Shown in pieces: positions 1-11,790 of a stretch of 59,960 nt of DNA. Origin of the DNA: Gnetum montanum. Lineage: Eukaryota; Streptophyta; Gnetopsida; Gnetales; Gnetaceae. The stretch covers positions 1-59,960 of the forward strand of contig MNCI01023753.1 of assembly GCA_015680685.1 (NCBI GenBank), given 5' to 3'. Within the stretch, counting starts at the first letter, position 1, and every line of letters starts with the position of its first letter. The notes beneath the pieces were generated by a model that was not told the origin of the DNA, ran no database searches, and saw nothing but the letters and a program-made list of their open reading frames with translations. The translations under genes and the position numbers were made by a program.

Positions 1-189
1 ATTCATTATCTTGTTCTTACTTCTAAGTTAAATTTTGCTTAGAAGTTTTATGGAATGGATCCTTTTGGAATCTATTGAGATAGGCTTCACATAAAGAACT
101 AAATTTATCATTTATTCAAGTAACCTTGAATAACTAAATGAAAAATGAAGACAATGACAAGATGTATTATGTTGAGGTAGACATCATCA

Positions 190-1410
190 TCATCATTATC
201 ATCTTATTTGAACAAAATAAAGTTGACTACATGAGTTTTTATTATCATCCATCTCCATAAAGTGTATATCTTTGTTTATTTGCAATTTCTTCAAATCGTA
301 TTTGATTATTTTTTCTTATTTCTTATTTGGTCTTCCTTTTAGTGGCTTTCTTAGAATAGTCATGTAGCAACCTTTGTTTATAGGATCATTGTCTAATCTT
401 CTTTGCATTTGTCCAAACTATACTTATAGCTTATCTGAAATAGAAATCATTTCAAGTCTTCCTCTAATGTCTATATTATATAGTTGACCTCTTCTAGTAA
501 TAGTGAACATCTATTGAAACATTTGTACTTTGGCAACACTAATTTGTTATTTGTGCCTCTTTTGTACTACCCAAAATTCAACATCATATTAGATGACACA
601 CCTGCTTATTATCCTATAAAAATTTTCTCTTAATTTTATTTGTATTCTTTTATCACATAGAACACCACTAGCCTATCTCTATTTTGACCATCTTGCATGA
701 ATTCTATTTCCTATATCATTATTAATTTGACTATATAAGGATTGATCGTAGGCAAAAAAATTGTTTGCATTGAAAGACTTTTTGGCCTTGAATTAGCACT
801 TCTATTTCATCACTATTTATTTTTTTATTAAAATTACATTTCATTTGTTCTTACATTTCCTAATTTTTAAGCCTTTTGATTTCAACTCATGTTTTCACTT
901 CTTCTTTTATTTTTCATGAGTTGTATCCATGAACAAAATATCATATGTGAATAGCATACACCAATGGATTTAATCTTGTATTTCTATGGAAAATAAGTAT
1001 TGGTTAAGTGCAAACCCTTGATGTAGACCTATTGTGACTAGAAAATCAAATGTTGTTCCACAAGCTATGCTAATTTTAGTGGTAGCTCTTTCATACATAT
1101 TTTGAATTACTTTAATATATTTGTCAAGGATATTTTTCATTTGTAAGGCCTAAAAAATAATATCTCTAGGTACTCTTTCATATGCTTTATCTAATTTAAT
1201 AAAGATTATATCCATATTTTTTCTAAGTTTTAGAAATTTCTCCATAAATTTTTGTATCAAGAAAATAGCCTCTATATTAAATCTCCTTGGGAAAAATATA
1301 AATTAATTTTATGATATTATTGATTTGAGTTTGAGATGTATCTCTATGAGTCTCTCCCAAAGCTTCATAGTATGGCTCATTAGCTTGATCCCTCAAAAGT
1401 TTGTAGCTAT
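190..1410 (-). pseudogene. LINE (non-LTR) reverse transcriptase remnant
   Basis: The minus strand, read across frames, gives the typical order of a plant LINE RT. KLMSHTMKLWERLIE (about 1405-1360) matches the block before the fingers domain. FNIEAIFLIQKFMEKF follows near 1290-1243, then DKAYERVPRDII, then a TIGLHQGFAL block. The catalytic FADD box is changed to FTYD (940-951), so the first aspartate is lost. Further on, SGVLCDKRIQIKLRENFYR (about 690-630) and RPNKK (about 340) match the conserved region after the RT. Many stops and frameshifts make it non-functional. No endonuclease domain, poly(A) tail or target duplication could be assigned. The family call rests on motif order and is fairly secure; the clade is not resolved. 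Confidence 0.8.
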
Positions 1411-3065
1411 CAATATCCAAACTCATCAAAAAGCCATGAGACATCATCATGATAAGCACATTTATCTTGGCGACATCAAATAAGGTGACATTGTGTTGTA
1501 GCATTTTCCAAATGTTAAAATTATTATGTTCTCTACTAATGTGAAAGAACCCTTTGTCTTCATCAAAAACCCTAGGAATGGAGCATATTCTCCAATTGTT
1601 TCTTATGAAAATCAATATCCAAATCCTATCAATTAAGTATATCTAGAAAAGCACTAAATTTGATTTTAAAAATAGATTTTTTTTAACTCTTTGCCTCCCT
1701 CAATTTTATTTTATTACTATTTTTCAACTCCTTCTATATCCTATTCTTCATCTCATTCTACTCATCTCTATTCTACCATCATTCTTATGTAATCTTCCTA
1801 TGTCATTTCATTGATTTTTCCTATTTGTGTCTGTGTCATTCTCTTAATACTTCTTCCATAGCACACTAATGGTAAGGATATTTACAAGTAAGTCACCTCA
1901 TGTAGAGAGCTATGAATGTTTCACAATTATTCTCCATATGAGAGTATGTTGATTTTTAGAAAAGCAAAGAGAAAATTATCAAATCTATCAATTAACATCA
2001 TTAGAGCATGGGATTTGGCAATCTCCCACTTCTAGGGCATAGTACATTAATACAACGTATAGGTGATGTTCTTCATTTCTTTTCTCTAATTCATTAATTT
2101 CTAAATTTTAGGTTTATAATTAGAACCCTAATTTTTATCCTCCTACTGCATTTCTTTTCTCCCTCTATTACAAGTACATCATCACATCAAATCACCATCC
2201 ACCTTCTTCTTGATGAATCTTCCTTTCAACATCTTAACAACAACTATTAAGTGGGGACAATGTTATACCTACTTTTTAAATACTTCATGAAGCTAAACAA
2301 TATTAGCTATGACATCATAAATTATTCTTTAGCACCAAGACTCCATGTCTTTCAAGGCCATAAATCATGGTATGTTCTCTTACTAAGGCCTTCCATTCTA
2401 CCTTAGCTTTAAAAGCATAAATATTCATGCATAGTTTTTCTAGAAGTTAATCAAAACTATTAGATTTCATTAGTCTCCCTACATTAATCATTATAACTTT
2501 CCTCATATTATCTCAAGCTACAATGATTATTGTGATTATTTCGTCTAATAATCTTAATAATGGCTAGCATCGACACTAGCATCATCATCAATTCTAAAAG
2601 ATTGAAATCAAGGTTCAAAGTCTTAATGATGTCACACTAACACTAACATCAAAGTTGTGTCATCAATAGTGTTGTTTTGGAAACTTGAATTTAACTACAC
2701 CTAAACTCTAAGTTATCATCTTCAAATTTTAGGATTTTTTGATAATCCTAGACTTATAAATACTAGGTTCATATATTCAATTTAGGCTGAAATTTCAATA
2801 TTCAAAGTCATTTCTTGAATTTCTAAGTGAAGAAAAATATTAGTGTTACCATCAATTTAAGCTTTTAAGTTATTAATGGCATCGCAATTTTCCATTAGAT
2901 ATTTCTTGGCATCTATGCCAATCTCCATGAAGTCCTTTCACACTTTGGGCATAGTATTTGATGTTGAAATTAGCATCAATGTCACTAACTTATCATTTTC
3001 TTAAAATAGCATCTTAGCCATCCCTTTCAATATCTAGCTTTAGTGGAAAGTCACTCACTAGTTTC
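1411..3065. other. No recognisable gene; AT-rich decayed DNA
   Basis: Both strands are full of stops. The part next to the LINE RT (1411-1620) may be its upstream region, because a 112-codon minus-strand frame (1277-1615) overlaps the RT in another frame, but no motif is recognisable. Trinucleotide-like atcatc runs occur near 2580. Nothing else is assigned. Confidence 0.5.
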
Positions 3066-3737
3066 TATTGGGATTTGGAGGATGAATCCCTTAATGAAAA
3101 CTCTCAAATTTTGTCCAAAAGTGATAAACTTTAAAATTTGATTTACCAAAAAATTTGTGGCTTAACAACACGAGTCATGGTCTTTTACCATGGGTAGATC
3201 ATAGGTCATTCATGTTGAAAATAATAATATTGTTAATGAAAATTTGGTGAAAATACTTTGATGATATTGTTGATCATGAGACAAATTGATAAATTATTCT
3301 TGCAAAGGTTGGTGACTCTTGATAGTTTTGAAATAATGAATAAAAGTGATGGATGAATTAATGATAAAGAAAAATTGGTAAAGTAATGATAATTAATGAA
3401 ATGTTGATAATAATGATTAATTAGAAAAAATTTTGTAATGCATGCACTCTTATTGTTATAGTATCTGATCCAATTATATTTTGCTCACATATTTATAGTC
3501 AAATGATGGGGCCATAGTGGTATCTAATGAAATAAATCTATTTTCACAAAAGTTAGCTAGAAATTGAATGGACTTGAGAGATTGGTGTCATTATCTAATT
3601 ACATTCATTCATCAATATTTTTGTAAAAGTAAGATAAATGGAATTTTCTATTTTATCCTACATGACATTATAATTCAAATATAATTTACGTGGACTTTAA
3701 CCCTATTTTATGAAAAATCTATTTTTTCTTTATCTTT
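3066..3737 (-). repeat. E6 3' LTR, outer part
   Basis: It matches 32980-34095 in order: tattgggatttggagg at the start, a gagtcatggt motif, and the last 130 bases, which correspond to the right LTR up to a tttatcttt sequence. It is shorter than the right LTR because most of the ccatg/catgg motif array is absent. It stops where E2 inserted, and the rest continues at 31324. Confidence 0.75.
3733..3737. repeat. Target site duplication of E2, left copy (TCTTT)
   Basis: TCTTT directly precedes the TGATGAG end of E2 and recurs directly after the other end at 31319-31323. The uninterrupted copy of the target in the E6 right LTR, near 34095-34102, also reads tatctttgat, which confirms the insertion point. 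Confidence 0.85.
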
Positions 3738-3913
3738 TGATGAGTGACAAGGTACCCCTATGTCTAACCATGCAAATCACAAAGCATTCACCTACAATCT
3801 AGGCAAATTTTGTGGACCTTACAATTTCTGGTGCACTAGTCTTCTAGGAAGTAAATCTTGCCCTAAGGTCATTTGTTATCTTCTTGATTGCACTTGTGAA
3901 GTACAAAGGTATG
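3738..3913 (-). repeat. E2 3' LTR, outer 176 bases
   Basis: It starts TGATGAGTGACAAGG, like the other LTR copies at 3914, 17475, 30424 and 40439, and runs to the GTATG where E1 inserted. The remaining 720 bases lie at 18382-19102. Confidence 0.85.
3909..3913. repeat. Target site duplication of E1, left copy (GTATG)
   Basis: GTATG precedes the TGATGAG terminus of E1 and is repeated at 18377-18381 directly after its ttatca terminus. Joining the flanks restores a normal LTR sequence (aaaggtatggttaag) like that in the other copies. Confidence 0.9.
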
Positions 3914-4830
3914 TGATGAGTGGTGAGGTACCTCTACACCCAACCATACGAGTCACTAAGAGTTCACACATAATCTAGTCGAATTCCATGGACTTTATCA
4001 TTTCTAGTGCAATAGTCCTTTAGGAAGTGAATCCTTACCTTAAGTTCAATTGTTGTCTTCCCAATTACACAAATTATGTTCAATGGTATGGTTAAGTGTA
4101 ACTAAGGCATATGATTTTTATCATTTTCTGTTTTATAGTTTGTTGTGTAAAAATGGAGATCAAAGTAATTGAATTGACTAATTTAAACTAATTGATTAAC
4201 TAGCATTTAACTAATCCTAACATAAGCATTTGGTCCCACTTGTCATACATGTCCTAAACCTACATATCCACTATTAGGTGACCAAGCATTGCGCTATTGG
4301 GCATACCAAGCAATAACGCTGCTAGGATTACCATGTGAATACATGTTACACTCAAAATGGTTGTACTTATGTGTGTAATCTATCTTTCTTAATTGCCTCA
4401 TTAATGTAATAACTAGAAAATATTTAATAAATAATTAAAAAATTAAATGCATAAATGAAATGCTAATCTATCCAAAGTGCTACAAGGTTTATCAAAAAGC
4501 TTATCTTTATTGCTACAAACACTATCATGCTTAGGTATAACAATGCTTAAATAAAGATCCATACACTTAATGACTTCTACTACAGGAACTTGGGAGAATA
4601 ATTCAAACTTTCAAATGGAAAAACTACAAGAGCTTCATTGCAACTATAAATTAACTCATGTCATAAATGTAACTACAGGCATGTATTTATAGCTGATACA
4701 TGACACTGCATTGATGGGGCCATGTCGACACATGATATGATGCATCAACTGGGTCTTGTTGATGAGGCCCAAATGATGAGGCCACATTAATAAGGTCTTG
4801 TCAATGAAGCCAACAAAATATGACTCATAA
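3914..4830 (-). repeat. E1 3' LTR
   Basis: 917 bases, co-linear with 17475-18376. The outer end is TGATGAG. The inner end abuts taccccaaaa and reads AA where the other copies have CA. The U3 part (left of 4830) holds several degenerate repeats of a ttgatgaggcc type next to a TATA box. Confidence 0.85.
4684..4691 (-). promoter_or_regulatory. TATA box of the E1 3' LTR
   Basis: Minus-strand TATAAATA within the LTR, about 140 bases from its U3 end. The same position holds TATAAATA in E2 (18942-18949 and 31205-31212) and a mutated AATAAATA in the E1 5' LTR (18245-18252). Confidence 0.6.
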
Positions 4831-4840
4831 TACCCCAAAA
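4831..4840 (-). other. Polypurine tract of E1
   Basis: Minus-strand TTTTGGGGTA directly before the 3' LTR. Matching tracts are at 19103-19109 in E2 and 41347-41356 in E3. It primes plus-strand synthesis. Confidence 0.55.
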
Positions 4841-5067
4841 ACTGAATGAAAACTCATCCTTGAGTTCTTTCACAAAATTGGGAAAGTATGGGATTATTCA
4901 CTAACTTTTCTAAAATAAGACAAATTGACTACTTTGATAAAAAATGAAGTGTATGAATCAACACATTATAAAATGAAGGTCTTTAGGACACAAAATTGAA
5001 CACTATGACACAACTCTTAAAAAATTGGATAGCATGTTCCTTGATGGCACAAAGTTGATGGAGAAGA

Positions 5068-7892
5068 TTAGATGGTCCTAGGTGATGGTAGTTTCTAAGG
5101 ATTTGAGGGACCTTCACTAGCTTCACGCATGGGCAGTGGTTAAGGTGGCTGTGGCTATCTTGCTGTTACTGTAAATTTATGTGAGAGGTATAAAGCATCC
5201 AATAATTCTTTCATTTTCTCCTTCTTACTTCTAGGATCATGCACTATCCACAAAGCTTCCCCAATGTGGGTTGGAACAGGCACATCCCAGGGATACAAGA
5301 TTGCTAAAAATAGCTCCTTCGCATTGACAAACCAAGTAATGAACTATTTGCATTTAATGTTGAATGCCCTGACTATATGTTTTAGCTCCTAGTGGGCATT
5401 CATCCATTTGGCTAGGCTCTTAGTGATTGATCATTAGTCTTTGAACCATGCTTTAAGAACTTTGAGTTCAATGTTTACAATTTTAAGCTTTTGCTTGGTG
5501 TCTTTGTGATGCTTGAACTCTACCTCATATAATAGATACAAGCTAGCCACTTTTTTTTCTAACTCTAATAATAGCCATCCAGTAGTCAGCATTACTAGGG
5601 TTGCATAACAAAGATTGGCCAACTCCATGTATTCTGTCATTTCCTTGATCTACAACTCCTTCTGGTATATCTCCACTTTATTGTAGGCATCAATCCCATC
5701 AATGATGAGCTGCCAAATCTCTTTTCCTTATTGGAGTTGCTAGAGGGATTCATTTACTTTTTCCTTTGCTAGTTGAATGTGTTTCTCATTAACTTCCTTG
5801 TGCAAGCCAACCTAGTCTTTGTAGTGATTTTTTAGTTTTTCAAACTTTAGGACTTCATTCTTCCATATGGTAATTTCAATGGCAAAATTCTGGCATAGGA
5901 CACACACTTCCTCCATTGATAGATTCTAATTTTCTATGGCCAATCACCTCAATTTAATGTTTACCCTAGCAAGTTTCTCCTACTGTTGATGAATAAATTC
6001 TTGCATTTCGTCCTTCTGAGCATCAACATTTTATAGGTGATGATTTTATGCAATCAAGGCTTTATTCTCCTAGTGCATATATTTAAAGTCCTTCTGGATT
6101 GAGTGCATTTCTACTTTAGCTATGGACTAGTTGAAGATGGTCATTACTACCTTCTCCTTAGCCTTTTGAAATCATTCCTGAAGTTTTCTAAAAGCTTCAT
6201 CTCTTATTACTATTGGGCTAAGGATCATAAGAGTCACAAGTTAGGCATGTAGTTTGGCAACTTCTATGGCCAAGTGTTGATTTTGTTCTTGAGTTTTTTT
6301 GAGTTGCCCCTTCAAAATTATGCATTTTTCCCTTGCATTCAACAACTTTGACTAGGCTATAGTAATATCTTTCAAAAAATAAAAGATGTGTAGAATCAGT
6401 TACCTAGTTCCCACTAGTTGTTCTAGCAACTATTCATGTTGGGCTACATTTAACTTTCTACTGACTATGGCTACAGATGTCTGCACATCTTGAAGTATAG
6501 ATACATCTAGTATAAATGTTTTGAGTGCATTCAATGCTTCAGCTACATGGTTAACAATCACTTTAGTCACTATTCTTGCCCTCAAAGATACATCACCAAG
6601 ATAGTTGCCTCTTCACCTTCCTCCAAATGCATCAAGAAGGTGGCAACATTCCCAAATATTTTTAGAAATAGATGTTGTTGTAATAATGACATTGTCACCT
6701 CTTGAGTATTGAAATACAACCTCATAGATAGCTACATTCATTGGGAAAAGAAGATTGGGACACCCCTCTCTATTTGGCTAACTATTAGAACCACCTCATT
6801 TAGGTGGCTCATCCCTAGTTGGTACACAAATGGATCTACCCCACTCATTCCTGCACATTGCTCTTGTTCACTCAAGAGCTACTCTCAGATTTGTTGTAGA
6901 TTCTCAATGGTTGTGTGGGCCTCTAGTGTTGTTTCTTGAGTGGGTGGTGGTGGCAGTTGCTCCTCTCCTTGGGTCATCTCTGGTGTCTTTTCCTTCATGA
7001 TCTCAGACCATGAGGCCAAAGAAGCATGCTTGAGTGTGTCATTGAAGTAGCAAATGATGCCTATCCTTTTGGAAATTCTTCAAATAAGGCATGGAAATGG
7101 TAGGGTTTTCCTTCCATGTTCATTTTCTTTGAAACACTTCTCAATCTCCAAATATTGTAGCTATGGAAGGTTGATAGAAAATTTCTTTATTAGATCAATG
7201 CATGCTTGGGTAGATAAGGCTTCCACCTTGATTAGCCTCACCATTGGATTGAGGTGATAGGTTGCAATTTTAAAATAGATGCACTCCACCAGTGTGAGTG
7301 CATCATTGGGTCTACTCCTTGGAATCAGGATCATCTTATGTTCATAGTTCTAGCAACAATGTTCTGGTATTAGGCAACCCTAGTGCCTATGTGATAGCTT
7401 CTACCAAGTAGAACACTAGAATTTTTTTAATTTTGACTATGGATCCTAGCCTTCGGTTGCTCCAAAGAGGTACATCTCTTCTATATACCACTTCCCACTA
7501 GATGTGATGATCGGCCACATGGGAGATGTTTGCAGTTGTGTCTTGACATCTACTAGAGCTTTCTCCAAAAATGGTCTAAAGTTGATCTCTTAAAGGACTG
7601 AGCATTGAGTTTCTCAAGACCTTATGATGTCTAGGTAGGCTTGAGTCAAAGTCACCTCAAGCCTTGGTGTGGGTCTAGGAACTTCTCCTTGTTGCAATTG
7701 TTCTATGGACACTTCTTCTTCTAGAATCTATTGGACAGATTCCACTTCATGCTCCTCATGAAGAGGTCCTATTGCATGGGTTGCCTCTACTAGGTCTTAG
7801 CCTTATTCTTATTGGCCCCTTCTAGCTATGGATCACTTCTCTTGTGGTTGCAAGGGTTCTCCTTCCTACAAAAATTTCTATTTTGATGCCAT
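5068..7892 (-). pseudogene. E1 third ORF (plant transposon-type domain plus coiled coil)
   Basis: One long broken frame downstream of pol. It starts at the ATG after a conserved ATTATAG and ends at a TAA that aligns with the stops of the E2 and E3 copies. The N-terminal third is acidic and Gln-rich. A middle region includes SPMWPIITSSGKWYIEEMYL and, near 7100, GRKTLPFPCLI followed by a KRIGI motif. It resembles the 'putative plant transposon protein' domain of Athila-type extra ORFs. Next come a PPPPTQE linker (about 6960-6930) and a long alpha-helical coiled-coil part; the frame at 5434-5640 includes LLELEKKVASLYLL. By hand I count about 21 in-frame stops in the first 430 codons, 12 of them TAG. 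Net length is not a multiple of three. The function is unknown; an env-like or movement-related role has been proposed for such ORFs but is not shown here. Confidence 0.7.
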
Positions 7893-7953
7893 CTATAATC
7901 ACAATAAGACCATGGATTAGCAATTGTTGTGTAATATGAAGCAATTAAGATAC
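7893..7953 (-). other. E1 mini-intron before the third ORF
   Basis: 61 nt on the minus strand: donor AAAG|GTATCTTAAT, branch-like CTAAT at 7920-7916, acceptor GATTATAG directly followed by ATG. The same layout with nearly the same length occurs in E2 (60 nt) and E3 (62 nt). The short AT-rich form fits plant introns. Splicing is inferred, not shown. Confidence 0.6.
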
Positions 7954-8349
7954 CTTTATCCCTTAAGGATGGTTACACTTTCGCTAAGTTGTGATTATGG
8001 TTGATTTAATTACTCTAATTATTATTTTATTTATGGATTATTATTAATTAATTATCCCAATGATTGTTTGAAGGGTTAAGTCTTGAAAAAGTTAATTTGT
8101 ATATGTTACAAAGTTACTAACCCATTGGGGGAGTTAGAAAAATTTTCAAAAATATTCATTAGAAACCTTAAGGTTTGTAGCCCCCATGATAAAGATCTTA
8201 CCTCTAGTAAGTGCAGGATCAAAAAATGGAATGATTTAAACAAATGGTTTGGAAGTGATGAGCTTTGGAAGGTTTTGGACTCTAAAAAATTTCAAAAACT
8301 TCCCATGTGTTATGAGCAAATGATAAAAAAAAAACTTTCTAAGTGCATA

Positions 8350-8460
8350 GTGGTATATATAGGATTTTTATGTTGCATCGATAAGGCCTAGTCAACTAGG
8401 CCTCATCAATGAGGGTGGATGCATTGTTGAGGCCTCAATGAAACAATTGTTGACCACCAT
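8350..8460 (-). promoter_or_regulatory. E1 internal promoter-like block resembling LTR U3
   Basis: A TATATATA (8354-8361) is followed on its right, i.e. upstream on the minus strand, by repeats of aggcctcatcaatgagg type up to 8450. The LTR U3 of the same family has the same arrangement: TATAAATA flanked on the same side by gatgaggcc repeats. It lies about 400 bases before the mini-intron. The equivalent block in E2 is 22610-22735. It could start a separate mRNA for the third ORF. Confidence 0.5.
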
Positions 8461-9145
8461 AGTTAAACGTTGACTTTAGCCAAACTTGTAAAATATGAAG
8501 AATTTTTTAATGAAATTAGGATTAAATGAAAGATTAAAAGCCCAAGAATAGTATGAAAACATGAGAAGAGGATGTTGAAGCTCATAAATTTCAAAAAATT
8601 GAGAAAAATTAATTTAGTGGATAAATGAAATATAAGGTCAAGGATCATTGAGTAGTATACACAATGAAATATGTGAAAGAGAGGATTGTGGCAATGTCAA
8701 AGGCAAAGAATGTTAACTAATCAAGCCAAAAACTATGCAAGTGGATCCTCACCATAGTAGGCTCATGTCCTTTTTTCCCTTGCATAACCTCTACTAAGGA
8801 GTCTATAGGCCCCATAGTTGATTTAATGATCATGAGAAGTTAAGGACTAACACAAAAAAACCTACCCAAGAATTCCAACACATTAGACCATGACATAGAA
8901 CATGGTATCAAGGTGAGTTATGGTAGCATTGATAAATGATAGAGAAGGTAGAATGGAGTTTCAAATTGAGGTCATAAGAAGTCCCTTATGGAATTTGTGG
9001 TTAAAATGACCTAAGAAGTTCTATCCTCAATCTAGATCAAAACCATCCACTTTCAGTGACTTTGCATTGCCACCCACTTGAGACATAAGAGTGCTTCCAC
9101 AAGACAACCATTTTTTCACAAAAAGAAGGAAAGAGAAATAGGAAG

Positions 9146-9161
9146 TGAGAGAGAGAGAGAG
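9146..9161. repeat. (GA)n microsatellite in E1 spacer
   Basis: Eight GA units, present at the same place in E2 (23403-23419), so it predates the split of the two copies. Confidence 0.8.
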
Positions 9162-10039
9162 GGCCTTAGTTAGAGGGGACCTTTAGGCATAGGTGCATGT
9201 TTTTCTTGTCCCATAACTAGTGCTTATAGCCTATTTATTTGTCTAAGGGATGTGCTTTGAATTCTCATAGTTTTTTTTTTTGAAATGGAAACCACATCAT
9301 GCAAGGACTTATTCATGTTTAAGGAATGTGCCTTGAATTCCTACCATTTTTTTTTGTATGGGAACCACACCATGAAAAGACTTTATTTGACTTCCTATTA
9401 GTGGTTGGAATGAAATGGTAAGAAGTTTGTGAAAGACACCCAAGTACTTAAGCAAGTAGAAGAGTATAAAGAGTATTGAGTTTCCTTGAAGTCACATCAT
9501 TTTCAAACATTTTTATCCTTCCTAATTCTGAAACTACCAAGGTTACTAATTGATTAAAAGTTTCTTAAATGAAAGGGACCTTAAATTCCCAAAACAAGGA
9601 AAATCATAGAGTTCATTGGATGGTCGAATGACATGGACTCATTGCCTATACCATGTCAAAGTCATCAAACATCAAAATTCAAAAATAAAAACTATACACC
9701 AACAATCACATCATTAAGCACAAACTATCATTAGTAAATAGCAATAGCTACACTATGTCTTATGATAATAAAGCAAATTTATTAGCAAAAATAAGAAAAT
9801 ATCACACTTAATCAAGTCAAAACAAGGAAAAATATATAAGAAAGTGTAAAATAATCAAGAAAGGTTCAAAAGTACTAACAATGGTGTAAAATTAGAAAAA
9901 TCTAAAAAATCAAAAATTTGTAAAATCAAAAATGTGGAGAAAAAGTAGAAAACCTAAGATGCCATATTGATTATCAGCATGGATGGAAATCTCCCCCATG
10001 AATATGTTGGAAGGGGAAGATCCAAAAAATAAAACATGG

Positions 10040-11330
10040 TTGTCCATCGATCGAGGTGGTAGTTGCATTGGCCTATCTTTGTTCTAGGAAGGATTTACTT
10101 GTTGGATGTTGACCAACTACTTTTTATTTGGGCTTTTAGGTTTGTAAATTAACATGGCCCCAGAGGAAAAGTTTTGATCAATTATATAAGATCCCTTCCA
10201 CAATGTTTAGAATGTTTCCTTTTGATGTACATGTGTAGGGTTCTTGTAGAGAACCTTATCTCCTAGTTGAAGTTTTACTTGCCTTATTCTAAGGTCATGA
10301 CATTATTTGTTGAATGCCTTGTTTACCTCATTTAAGGATAGGACCACTAATTGATTTTCATCTAGCACATTTAGGTTGATCAATCTTTCTTTATGTGCTA
10401 GACATAGGTCAAGATTCAGATCATAGGCTATTGAGAGTATACGAATCTTAGATTGGATTAGGAGCATTGGGAGTTTTCCATACACTAGCTCATAGGAAGA
10501 ATAGCCACTAGAAAATTTCCAATTTGATCGATACACCTAGTAAGCATCATTAAGTTTTGTGCTCCTATCCTTCAAATATTTTCTCACGGTTTGCATTAGG
10601 ATTTTTGTAGTCTCTTGGTTGGCTTGGGGGTGGTAAGGTGTTGTTAATTTATGTTCAACCCCTAAGTGTTGCATTAATTTTCTAAAAGTGGCATCTATGA
10701 AATGAGTTTCAGTGTTGGAAATTAGTGAACATTGCACCCCAAACCTATTCACAATATTTTGTTATATAAATCTAGTAGTAGTCGATGTACAATTAGGAAT
10801 AACTACTACTTCTGCCCATTTTGTGTAGCAGTAATATCATATACATCTTTCTATTGGGCATGGGTGTGATTTGATCCATAAAGTTAATGTTCCATATGTT
10901 GAAGGGTTTTAGTGGTTAAATCCACTATTATGAACCTTCCATATGAGTGGTCATCCCCCCATCTTGTTGACAATGTTTACAAGACTTGACAAACTAGTGG
11001 GCATCCTTAAAGATTGTAGGCCAATAGTATCCTACCATCAGGATTTTTATGGTTGTGCATCTCCTTGCATAGTTGCCTCCACAAGGCCCTTTGTGAGCAC
11101 CCTAAAAAATACATAGTTGATCTTTTTCAAGGACACACCAACAAATTAAGCCATTAGCACACACCTTATAGAGGTATTCATTGATTTCCAGGAAGTATTT
11201 GACTCGATGAAGAAATTGTTGCTTCTTTTTAAAATCTAAATCTTGTGGCATTTCCTGAGTGAAAATATAGATGAGGATGCCATTATACCATGTTGTTTTT
11301 GTAGGCATTTTTTTCACTTATTGCTCTTGT
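10040..11330 (-). pseudogene. E1 integrase
   Basis: The enzyme inserts element cDNA. On the minus strand: a zinc-binding region with WPTIFKDAH and the pair CKHC (about 11020-10960), then the catalytic core with THFIDATFRKLMQHLGVEHK and TTPYHPQAN (10752-10600), then a C-terminal stretch resembling YELVYGKLPMLL (10500-10440). The second catalytic aspartate has become N (ISNTETHF instead of the usual SDNGTHF), and the first one is obscured by frameshifts. The long core motif is highly characteristic of Ty3/gypsy Athila-type integrases. It is broken by stops at about 10537 and 11100. Confidence 0.85.
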
Positions 11331-11389
11331 AAAGAGAAGTTTGTCTAGAAACTAATCAAAGAGTAGGCGCTCCTCCGCTTTATCATTCC

Positions 11390-11790
11390 ATCTTAAGTGA
11401 GAAAGATGGTCCATGATCAAATTTTGAGTTACTTTATGATCTACCATAGTGAGATCGAATTCCTACAAGATCATGAGCTACCATATGATATGAGGGCTTA
11501 CCCTTGGCTTGTTCATGATGTAGCAAAATGCACTATGGTCTTTGTGCATAAATACTTTGTAACCAAGAACATAGTACTTGAACTTTTCAAGCACGTACAC
11601 CACTACCATTAGTTCTTTCTCTATGGTGGTGTAGTTTAACTATGCTCTCATAATGCTTTGGCTCATGAAATGGATTTAATATGGAGTTTCTTATCATCCA
11701 TCTGTGTGAGCACTACTTCCAAGGCCTAGTTAGATGCATCTACCATGATGTGGAAGGGTCGAGATCAGTTTGGTGCTTGTAGGATTGGTT
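11390..11790 (-). pseudogene. E1 RNase H
   Basis: Minus-strand reading gives FHIMVDASN followed by ALEVVLTQMDDKKLHIKSIS, then LNYTTIEKELMVVVYVLEKF and KDHSAFCYIM. This is the usual order of the Ty3/gypsy RNase H, which removes the RNA template. The first acidic residue (VDAS) is kept. A partial second copy at 12440-12560 comes from the tandem duplication described below. Confidence 0.8.

Larger units (their letters stand above)
7954..10035. other. E1 spacer between integrase and third ORF
   Basis: About 2 kb without convincing coding sequence on either strand, co-linear with the E2 spacer 22238-24190. It includes a putative leader exon (7954-8350), an internal promoter-like block, a (GA)n run at 9146-9161 and a T-run near 9275. 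The 102-codon plus-strand frame at 8083-8391 lies in the putative leader; the same stretch of E2 is not open, so it is not taken as a gene. Confidence 0.6.

Noticed and set aside
8083-8391. 102-codon plus-strand frame as a gene
   Set aside because: It is in the E1 spacer opposite to the putative leader. The homologous stretch of E2 (22310-22620) has stops and indels in that frame.
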